From Bacteroidota bacterium (GTDB lineage: Bacteria; Bacteroidota; Bacteroidia; Chitinophagales; Chitinophagaceae): DNA of 5,083 bases. Numbering within the stretch: position 1 is the stretch's first letter; each line of letters starts with the position of its first letter. A model generated the notes under the pieces. That model made no database searches, was not told the origin of the DNA, and saw only the letters and a list, made by a program, of their open reading frames with translations. The position numbers and the translations under genes are program-made. The DNA lies in NCBI GenBank assembly GCA_029778965.1, contig JAKPBL010000419.1:1-5083 (forward strand), written 5' to 3'. Below, piece by piece: positions 1 through 5,083 of this stretch.

Positions 1-578
1 AGCCGGCTGATGTTTTTCTGGTGCGTTAAAATCACCAGCAGTGCCACTACGATGGCAAAAACGCGGTACGCGTGGTTTTCGACATTGAATATGACGAGTA
101 TAAAGACGGGGAAAGCGATGCTGGCCAAAATGGAGCTCAGGGAAACGAAACGGGTGAGGTATAATACCAACAGGAAAATACCTGAACAGCAAAGGGCCGT
201 CCACGGCGAAATGCCGATAACCAGCCCAAAGAGCGTTGCCACCCCTTTACCTCCTTTGAAATCGGCCCAGATCGGGAATATATGGCCCAATACGGCCGCA
301 ATGCCCAGGCCAATCTGGAGATTGGTCAGCGCGATCTCGTTGTCGAAATACCAGGGTAATAAAAGGGAAAGCTTAACAGCGGCAAGTCCTTTCAGCACAT
401 CGATGACCATTACCAGGGTGCCCCAGCGCGGCCCCAGCACGCGGAAGGTATTGGTGGCGCCGGCGTTACCGCTGCCGTATTCGCGAATATCAATCTCGAA
501 AAAACGACGACTGACCCAAACAGCGGTCGGTATAGAGCCGATACAATAGGCTAAAAAAATCAGCAGAGCCTCTTTCAT
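1..578 (-). CDS. plsY: PlsY, acyl-phosphate:glycerol-3-phosphate acyltransferase (3' end cut off)
   Basis: This integral membrane enzyme transfers an acyl group from acyl-phosphate to glycerol-3-phosphate, giving lysophosphatidic acid, the first step of phospholipid synthesis in most bacteria. Reading the minus strand from the ATG at 578 gives 192 complete codons that stay open to the window edge. All family signatures are present in order: GSIPTA (residues 14-19), YGSGNAGATN (34-43), the glycine-rich GHIFPIWADFKGGKGVAT (98-115) with its GGKG core, and TRFVSLSSI (142-150). HQKNISR (186-192) is where the final conserved segment begins. Several hydrophobic stretches (about 3-22, 53-75, 87-103, 116-141, 150-165, 173-184) fit a polytopic membrane protein. 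The family is usually a little over 200 residues, so about 15-25 are missing at the C-terminus. It starts 29 bp after the prmA stop on the same strand and is probably cotranscribed with it. No Shine-Dalgarno sequence is visible, as is usual in Bacteroidota. Confidence 0.95.
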   Translation of the reverse strand, partial: MKEALLIFLAYCIGSIPTAVWVSRRFFEIDIREYGSGNAGATNTFRVLGPRWGTLVMVIDVLKGLAAVKLSLLLPWYFDNEIALTNLQIGLGIAAVLGHIFPIWADFKGGKGVATLFGLVIGISPWTALCCSGIFLLVLYLTRFVSLSSILASIAFPVFILVIFNVENHAYRVFAIVVALLVILTHQKNISR

Positions 579-593
579 GGTCTAGTTGGATTT

Positions 594-601
594 CAAATAT
601 A
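594..601 (-). promoter_or_regulatory. Possible -7 promoter element before plsY
   Basis: The minus strand reads TATATTTG here, an exact match to the Bacteroidota -7 consensus TAnnTTTG, inside the 29 bp prmA-plsY gap. The nearest upstream TTTG (630-627) is 25 bp away, longer than the usual spacing of about 19-21 bp to a -33 element. Transcription from here would leave a leader of only about 10 nt before the plsY ATG. It may be a weak internal promoter or a chance match in A/T-rich sequence. Confidence 0.25.
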
Positions 602-607
602 AAGAAA

Positions 608-1423
608 TCAGGCTTTCAGCGTCCAGCAAAGCCAGCTTTCTTTTTCCCTTTTATCCGTTAACGACAGCGAGGTCGCCTGTATTGCTTTTTCCAGGTCGGG
701 ACCATCCGCCTGCAACAGGCCGCTGATTACCAGCACGCCATTTTCGGCCAGACAGTCTTTCAGCGCGGGCAGGTTGGCCAGAATAACATGCCGGTTGATA
801 TTGGCCAGTATAATATCGAATTTTCTGTCTTCCGGCAAGCGGTCGGCCCTGGCCAGCACCACCTGCCGGCAATGGTTCAGGGCGGCGTTTTCAGTGGCAT
901 TCTCGATGCTCCACACATCGTTGTCGATGGCCAGGATGCCTGCAGCGCCCAATTTTTCGGCCAGGATGGCCAGTACGCCGGTGCCGGTGCCGAAATCAAG
1001 CACAGATTTGCCGGTAAATGCCAGCTTTTCCATGGCCTGCAGCATTTGAAAGGTGGTGGCATGGTGACCGGTGCCGAAGCTCATTTTCGGGGTAATCACG
1101 AGGTCGATCAGGCCTGCCGGCGGCGACGGGTGGAACCCTGCCCGCACCACGCAAAAACCGGGCACTTCCACGGGCGAAAAGCTCGACTCCCAGCCGGCAT
1201 TCCAGTTTTGCGGCGGTATGATGTCTGTAGTTGCAGCCAATTGCAGCGGCGCCAATATTTCGTGCAGCCGGGCGGGATCAAACGCCGGCTCGGCGATAAA
1301 GGCCCTGATCAGCGACCGCTCTTCTTCAAATCCTTCAAACCCCGCATCGGCCAGCAGCGCTACCAGGATGTCATTTATTTCCGGATCGGTTCCGCCAATG
1401 GTAACCTGGACAGTATTCTCCAT
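608..1423 (-). CDS. prmA: PrmA, ribosomal protein L11 methyltransferase
   Basis: This is a cytoplasmic SAM-dependent methyltransferase that, in the characterised family, trimethylates amino groups of ribosomal protein L11. The 271-residue product has an N-terminal region (about 1-65) corresponding to the L11-binding domain, then a linker with the conserved NWNAGWESSFSPV (73-85). The class I methyltransferase domain follows. Its signatures are the PrmA-specific PKMSFGTGHHATT (112-124), the SAM-binding glycine loop VLDFGTGTGVLAILA (141-155), the acidic AIDND (165-169) and LANINRHV (206-213). Length is slightly below the 290-300 residues of proteobacterial PrmA and fits Bacteroidota forms. I chose the ATG at 1423. 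The frame stays open to a TTG at 1444, but that codon lies inside the preceding terminator stem, and MENTVQVTI is a natural N-terminus. It follows pnp by 47 bp, mostly occupied by the terminator, and precedes plsY by 29 bp. Partial function assignment errors are unlikely given the FGTGHHATT motif. Confidence 0.95.
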   Translation of the reverse strand: MENTVQVTIGGTDPEINDILVALLADAGFEGFEEERSLIRAFIAEPAFDPARLHEILAPLQLAATTDIIPPQNWNAGWESSFSPVEVPGFCVVRAGFHPSPPAGLIDLVITPKMSFGTGHHATTFQMLQAMEKLAFTGKSVLDFGTGTGVLAILAEKLGAAGILAIDNDVWSIENATENAALNHCRQVVLARADRLPEDRKFDIILANINRHVILANLPALKDCLAENGVLVISGLLQADGPDLEKAIQATSLSLTDKREKESWLCWTLKA

Positions 1424-1442
1424 TAATGCATTAATTATCAGC

Positions 1443-1468
1443 AAAAAGGAGGCAAAAGCCTCCTTTTT
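1443..1468 (-). terminator. Intrinsic terminator after pnp
   Basis: A perfect 11 bp inverted repeat (arms 1443-1453 and 1458-1468) surrounds an AAAA loop on the plus strand (TTTT in the transcript). The stem core is GGAGGC/GCCTCC, flanked by A:T pairs, so the minus-strand transcript ends in a run of five U after the GC-rich core. It begins two bases after the pnp stop codon. Because both ends are A/T runs it could work in either direction, but no plus-strand gene reads into it. The T run ends only 19 nt before the prmA start. Confidence 0.88.
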
Positions 1469-1470
1469 TA

Positions 1471-3699
1471 TTATTGTTCTCTCCGCTGCGGACGGTCGCC
1501 CTGGCGGGGCGGTCTGTCGGGACGTTCACCCCGTTCGGGGCGGTCGCTGTCAGCGGGCATACCTTCGGGTTTCGGCAACAATATCTTGCGGCTCAGCTTG
1601 AACTTGCCCGATTTGGGGTCGGTGCCTGTCAGCTTTACCTTCACCACATCACCTTCCTTCAGCACCCCCTCGAGGGTTTCCAGCCGCTTCCAACTCACTT
1701 CAGAGATGTGCAGCAAGCCCTGTTTGCCGGGAAGGAACTCTACAAAAGCGCCATAAGGCTGGATCGACTTCACCGTAGCCTCGTAAGTATCACCTACGGT
1801 AGCTTGTGCGGCAATGCCTTTGATCCAGTTCACCGCTTTGTCCACGTTCTCTTTCTTGGCGCCGAAGATGCTTACTTCACCCTGGTTGTTCTTCTCTTCG
1901 ATATTGATGGTAGTACCTGTTTCACGCTGCATTTCCTGGATCACTTTACCACCCGGTCCGATCACGGCGCCGATGAATTCCTTATCGATGAAGATCTTCA
2001 CCATGCGCGGTGCATGCGGCTTCACGTCTTCGCGGGCCGCACCGATGGTATTGTACATCGCATCGAGGATATGCATACGGCCGCGGTTGGCTTGTGCCAG
2101 GGCCTGGCGCATGATATCCATGCTGAGACCGTCCACCTTAATATCCATTTGCACACCGCAAATACCGTCGCGGGTACCGGTTACCTTGAAGTCCATATCA
2201 CCCAGGTGATCCTCATCGCCCAGGATATCGGTCAGCACCGCAAACTTGCCGTCTTTGGTGATCAGGCCCATGGCTACCCCCGATACGTGTTTCGGAATGG
2301 GAACACCTGCATCCATCAACGCCAGCGAGCCGGCGCAAACAGTTGCCATCGATGATGACCCGTTCGATTCAAGAATATCGCTTACAATGCGAACAGTGTA
2401 AGCGTAATCTTCGCCCGGCATCATTTGCTTCAGCGAACGCATGGCCAGGTTACCGTGACCCACTTCGCGACGGCCGGGGGCACGCATCATTTTCACTTCG
2501 CCGGTAGAGAAGGGCGGAAAATTATAATGGAGAATGAACTTGCTGTAATTCGACACGGCGGCGCTTTCAATAAGCAGCTCGTCGAGCGGGGTACCCAGTG
2601 TAACGGTGGTCAGCGATTGTGTTTCACCGCGGGTGAACAGGGCCGCGCCATGGGGTGAAGGCAGCACATCCACTTCCATATCGAGGGGACGAACCTGGTC
2701 GAGCGCACGTCCGTCGAGACGAACCCGGTCGTTCAGGATCATATCACGCACTACATAATATTGCAGGTCGCTGTAATAATTTTTGGCCTGTTTTTTAACC
2801 AGCGGGGCGAGGTCTTCGCCTTCGGCCACATTGTATTCTTTTTTCAGCCAATCCATCAGTTCAACGCCGATGGCGTCGAAACGATCGCTGCGGTCGTGCT
2901 TGGCCAGTGCGCCCTTGGCCACTTCATATACTTTGGTGCGGGCAAAGCCATCGACTTTGGCGCGCAACTCTTCATTCTGCTCGGGTTTGGTGTACTCGCG
3001 TTTGCCGGTAACGCCTTTTTTCTGCCGCAGTTCTTCCTGGGCTTTCACTTGTACGCGAATGGCGTCGTGCGCTATTTCAATGGAGCGCACCAGGTCTTCC
3101 TCCAGACATTCTTTCGATTCACCTTCCACCATCATGATGTTCTTGTCGGTAGCGCCGATGAGAAAATCCATATCGGCTTTGGCGAGCTCCGAACGAAGCG
3201 GGTTGATAATAAACTGCCCGTCTACCCGTGCAACACGTACTTCGGAAATGATTTCCTGGATGGGAACGTCCGAAACGGCCAGTGCCGCTGAAGCAGCCAG
3301 GCAGGCCAGCGAATCTGGCATCACTTCGGGGTCGCTCGATACCAGGGTGATCAGCACCTGAACGTCACAGAGATAATCTTCGGGGAAAAGCGGGCGAAGC
3401 GCACGGTCGATCAGGCGGCTTACCAGCACTTCATAATCGTTGAGCTTGGTTTCCCGCTTGAAGAAAGAGCCGGGAATACGACCCGCAGACGCGAATTTTT
3501 CCTGGTAATCTACGGTAAGGGGAAAAAAAGACTGTCCTTCTTTGGGTTCTTTATTGGCAACAACCGTGGCCAGGATAATACAGTTGCCCTGGCGAACGGT
3601 AACAGCTCCGTCGGCCTGGCGTGCCAGTCTGCCGGTTTCGATAATCACCTCGCGGCCACTACCTACTTCAAAGCTTACTTGTATGGGTTGTGATAACAT
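1471..3699 (-). CDS. pnp: Polynucleotide phosphorylase (PNPase)
   Basis: PNPase degrades RNA 3'-5' by phosphorolysis, releasing nucleoside diphosphates, and can add 3' tails in reverse. It works as a ring-shaped trimer. The 742-residue product has the full architecture: a first RNase PH domain (about 10-145), an all-helical linker domain (about 240-320), a second, catalytic RNase PH domain (about 325-550), a KH domain (about 562-628) with the GPGG loop (581-584), and an S1 domain (about 634-705). Catalytic signatures are intact: APGRREVGHG (407-416), SNGSSSMATVC (445-455), and GDEDHLGDMDFK (494-505), where D497, D503 and K505 correspond to the metal-binding and catalytic D486, D492 and K494 of E. 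coli. After S1 comes a tail (708-742) rich in Arg, Pro, Asp and Glu. The ATG at 3699 is the natural start, since MLSQPIQVSFEVG aligns with the family N-terminus. It lies 87 bp downstream of rpsO and has no Shine-Dalgarno sequence. Confidence 0.98.
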   Translation of the reverse strand: MLSQPIQVSFEVGSGREVIIETGRLARQADGAVTVRQGNCIILATVVANKEPKEGQSFFPLTVDYQEKFASAGRIPGSFFKRETKLNDYEVLVSRLIDRALRPLFPEDYLCDVQVLITLVSSDPEVMPDSLACLAASAALAVSDVPIQEIISEVRVARVDGQFIINPLRSELAKADMDFLIGATDKNIMMVEGESKECLEEDLVRSIEIAHDAIRVQVKAQEELRQKKGVTGKREYTKPEQNEELRAKVDGFARTKVYEVAKGALAKHDRSDRFDAIGVELMDWLKKEYNVAEGEDLAPLVKKQAKNYYSDLQYYVVRDMILNDRVRLDGRALDQVRPLDMEVDVLPSPHGAALFTRGETQSLTTVTLGTPLDELLIESAAVSNYSKFILHYNFPPFSTGEVKMMRAPGRREVGHGNLAMRSLKQMMPGEDYAYTVRIVSDILESNGSSSMATVCAGSLALMDAGVPIPKHVSGVAMGLITKDGKFAVLTDILGDEDHLGDMDFKVTGTRDGICGVQMDIKVDGLSMDIMRQALAQANRGRMHILDAMYNTIGAAREDVKPHAPRMVKIFIDKEFIGAVIGPGGKVIQEMQRETGTTINIEEKNNQGEVSIFGAKKENVDKAVNWIKGIAAQATVGDTYEATVKSIQPYGAFVEFLPGKQGLLHISEVSWKRLETLEGVLKEGDVVKVKLTGTDPKSGKFKLSRKILLPKPEGMPADSDRPERGERPDRPPRQGDRPQRREQ

Positions 3700-3724
3700 A
3701 AACGTCGTAAAATTTTATAAGCGC

Positions 3725-3764
3725 AAAAAACTATTCCCAACTGATATTAAGTTGGGAATAGTTT
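3725..3764 (-). terminator. Intrinsic terminator between rpsO and pnp
   Basis: A perfect 15 bp inverted repeat (arms 3728-3742 and 3750-3764, core CTATTCCCAACT) encloses a 7 nt loop. On the minus strand it is followed by a run of six T (3730-3725, overlapping the base of the stem), the classical intrinsic terminator form. It lies 22 bp after the rpsO stop and ends 25 nt before the pnp start. E. coli also has a terminator and an RNase III processing site in its rpsO-pnp gap. Whether this stem has either partial read-through or processing is inference. Confidence 0.9.
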
Positions 3765-3786
3765 ATTACTATATCATCGAATCACT

Positions 3787-4062
3787 TTATTTGCGGATAC
3801 CAAGTTTCTCAATCAACTGACGATAACCGGTCAGGTTGTGCTTGCTCATGGAGGTGAGAAGGCGCTTGCGCTTGCCTACGAGTTGCATCAGGCCGCGATG
3901 GGTTGAGAAATCTTTTTTATTTGCCTGCAGGTGCTTGGAAATAGAGCTGATCCGCTCGGTCAGCAAAGCAATCTGCCCTTCGATGGAACCGGTATTGGCT
4001 ACATTGCCACCGTGTTCGGCAAAAATCGAGGCTTTTTTTTCTTTGGTTAAATAAGACATCAT
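3787..4062 (-). CDS. rpsO: Small-subunit ribosomal protein S15
   Basis: S15 is a primary-binding 30S protein that contacts helices 20-22 of 16S rRNA and helps organise the platform and a bridge to the 50S subunit. The 91-residue product (family usually 88-90) shows the S15 hallmarks: NTGSIEGQIALLTERI (23-38), HLQANKKDFSTHRGLM (44-59) with the conserved His and Asp of the rRNA-binding loop, VGKRKRLL (62-69), and the C-terminal YRQLIEKLGIRK (80-91). The product is small and very basic, as expected. Two ATG codons are adjacent (4062 and 4059). The longer form is given here, but initiation at the second would give MSYLTKEKK, equally plausible and nearer the usual length. An A-rich stretch (GTAAAAAAAGAA) precedes the start in place of a Shine-Dalgarno sequence. 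It is the first gene of the minus-strand group and faces away from the oxidoreductase gene starting at 4179. Confidence 0.97.
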   Translation of the reverse strand: MMSYLTKEKKASIFAEHGGNVANTGSIEGQIALLTERISSISKHLQANKKDFSTHRGLMQLVGKRKRLLTSMSKHNLTGYRQLIEKLGIRK

Positions 4063-4111
4063 TTCTTTTTTTACAAAAACATCCGATTATTATCTCAGCT
4101 TAAATTGGCGG

Positions 4112-4119
4112 CAAAGTTA
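4112..4119 (-). promoter_or_regulatory. Probable -7 promoter element for rpsO in the divergent intergenic region
   Basis: The minus strand reads TAACTTTG, an exact match to the Bacteroidota housekeeping -7 consensus TAnnTTTG, followed by C as is common. It lies 49 bp upstream of the rpsO ATG, so transcription would start around 4105-4107 with a leader of about 45 nt. No convincing -33 TTG is seen at the expected distance. The rest of the 116 bp gap (4063-4178) holds A/T-rich leader sequence and must also carry the start signals of the plus-strand gene, for which I see no clear consensus match. No stable hairpin is apparent in the rpsO leader. Confidence 0.55.
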
Positions 4120-4178
4120 AGGGAAAACTGTGGAAATAGCTTGCAGATTGCCATTTTTTTTGGATTTTGCCTGCCCTT

Positions 4179-5083
4179 ATGGCCCTTCGATTTGTTATTA
4201 TCGGGGCAGGCCGGATTGCCCGCCGCCACGCCGACCAGATCAGGCGTGTGGGACAGTTGGTGGCTGCCGCCGACCCCGATGCGCTTACCCTGAACACTTT
4301 CTGCAACGACTACGATGTGCCCGGTTTTGCCGACAGCGAAACCATGCTATCGGCCATACCGGCCGACGTGGCGGTGGTTTGCAGCCCGAATGGTTTACAT
4401 CCGCTGCATACCCGGCAGGCGCTGGCCCGCCAACTCACCGTACTTTGCGAAAAACCGTTTTGCCTGCATGAGGCCGAGGCGCAAAGCCTGATGGTACTGG
4501 CCCGGGAAGCCGCCAGGCCGGTTTACCTGGTGCTCTCTGCCCGTTACCATGCCACGATGAAGGCGTTGCAGCAAATGACCGCGGCCGGCCATTGGGGGAA
4601 GCTGCTCAGCTTCCAGTGGAATGCCTGCTGGCAACGTACGCCCGCTTATTACCAGCGCAATTCCTGGCATGGTAACCGCATGCTCGACGGTGGCATCCTG
4701 TACACACAGTTCAGTCATTATATCGACGCCCTTTGCTGGCTGGTTCCGGGACTGACCGTTACAGCCGTCGAAATGCAGAATGTTTTGCATACCGGCAGCA
4801 TCGATGGCGAAGACTGTGGTGTGGCACTGCTGGCATCGGCGGCGGGCGCCATCGGCAGCCTGCACTGGACGGTGAACGCCAGCAACCGGAACCAGGAGAT
4901 CGGCTTGCTCCTGGTATTTGAAAAGGCAACCATCCGGCTGGGTGGGCGGTTTATGGAAACCATCGAATGGCAGGAGGTTGCGCCTGGCGCTCCTGCCCTG
5001 CCGGCGCTGACAGCCGAACCCGGCAGCCACCACGACCTCATATACGACGAATTATACAAAGCGCTTGAAGGCGCCCCGCATTC
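4179..5083 (+). CDS. Gfo/Idh/MocA-family oxidoreductase, WlbA/WbpB-like (3' end cut off)
   Basis: This is an NAD(P)-dependent sugar dehydrogenase of the Gfo/Idh/MocA family. The frame is open for 301 codons to the window edge. An N-terminal Rossmann domain (about 1-120) begins with FVIIGAGRIARRHA (5-18), the dinucleotide-binding loop, and continues with VVCSPNGLHPLHT (66-78) and the signature CEKPF (90-94), whose K92 is the family's usual catalytic lysine. The C-terminal alpha/beta domain has WQRTPAYYQRNSWHG (151-165), LDGGILYTQFSHYIDALCWL (169-188) with H180 in the conserved active-site histidine position, and GEDCGVALL (210-218). The spacing of WxRTPxYY, WxG, LDGG and SHYID recalls WlbA/WbpB, which oxidise C3 of UDP-GlcNAc-type uronic acids for surface polysaccharides. 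However, the usual QNR-type substrate loop reads SARYH (120-124), so the exact substrate is not assigned. The ATG at 4179 is the only start available: the frame closes upstream at a TAG (4137-4139) with no other ATG. Perhaps 15-50 residues are missing at the C-terminus. Confidence 0.9.
   Translation, partial: MALRFVIIGAGRIARRHADQIRRVGQLVAAADPDALTLNTFCNDYDVPGFADSETMLSAIPADVAVVCSPNGLHPLHTRQALARQLTVLCEKPFCLHEAEAQSLMVLAREAARPVYLVLSARYHATMKALQQMTAAGHWGKLLSFQWNACWQRTPAYYQRNSWHGNRMLDGGILYTQFSHYIDALCWLVPGLTVTAVEMQNVLHTGSIDGEDCGVALLASAAGAIGSLHWTVNASNRNQEIGLLLVFEKATIRLGGRFMETIEWQEVAPGAPALPALTAEPGSHHDLIYDELYKALEGAPH

Noticed and set aside
10..549. Plus-strand open frame of 179 codons opposite plsY
   Set aside because: The minus strand encodes all PlsY motifs across the same bases. 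The plus-strand translation shows no recognisable domain.
1424..1444. TTG at 1444 as an upstream prmA start adding seven residues
   Set aside because: The codon lies in the terminator stem/T run, uses a rarer start codon, and adds residues not expected in PrmA. The ATG at 1423 is better.
1474..2355. Long plus-strand open frame (293 codons) antisense to pnp
   Set aside because: It lies wholly opposite the well-supported pnp gene in GC-rich sequence. The translation is rich in His, Phe and Cys with no family motif, as expected of an antisense shadow.
4071..4082. Three-codon upstream reading frame (ATG TTT TTG TAA) in the rpsO leader
   Set aside because: It is too short to judge and easily arises by chance in A/T-rich sequence. 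No accompanying structure suggests a regulatory leader peptide.
4130..4138. DnaA-box-like TGTGGAAAT in the divergent intergenic region
   Set aside because: It has two mismatches to the consensus, stands alone, and there are no origin-associated genes nearby.
4395..5033. Minus-strand open frame of 212 codons opposite the oxidoreductase
   Set aside because: The plus strand carries the Gfo/Idh/MocA motifs here. The minus-strand product has no recognisable motif and looks like a mirror of GC-rich codons.

Overview
The window reads as an ordinary stretch of a Bacteroidota chromosome, most likely a member of the Chitinophagaceae or a close relative. The support is the protein style of S15, PNPase, PrmA and PlsY, the absence of Shine-Dalgarno sequences before all five starts, A/T-rich leaders, and an exact match to the Bacteroidota -7 promoter consensus TAnnTTTG upstream of rpsO. 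The family-level placement comes from recalled sequence style, not from a search. Coding density is high and no stretch over 300 bases lacks a gene.

Layout: four housekeeping genes lie on the minus strand, transcribed from right to left: rpsO (3787-4062), pnp (1471-3699), prmA (608-1423) and plsY (1-578, its C-terminus cut off by the left edge). A divergent plus-strand gene starts at 4179 and runs off the right edge. It encodes an NAD(P)-dependent Gfo/Idh/MocA-family oxidoreductase that most resembles the WlbA/WbpB nucleotide-sugar 3-dehydrogenases. The 116 bp between rpsO and this gene must hold the promoters for both directions.

The minus-strand genes link translation, RNA turnover and membrane synthesis. 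S15 is an early-binding 30S protein, PNPase is a 3'-5' phosphorolytic RNase, PrmA methylates ribosomal protein L11, and PlsY makes lysophosphatidic acid. The rpsO-pnp order is the same as in Escherichia coli and many other bacteria. Strong intrinsic terminators follow rpsO and pnp, and each ends only about 20-25 nt before the next start codon. This leaves little room for a separate promoter, so pnp and prmA are probably fed by read-through or by processing of a longer transcript.

No mobile element, CRISPR array, tRNA, rRNA, phage or defence gene is visible, and I see no sign of a new multi-gene system. The points that merit a second look are the terminator placement, the changed sugar-nucleotide loop of the dehydrogenase, and the arginine/proline-rich tail of PNPase.
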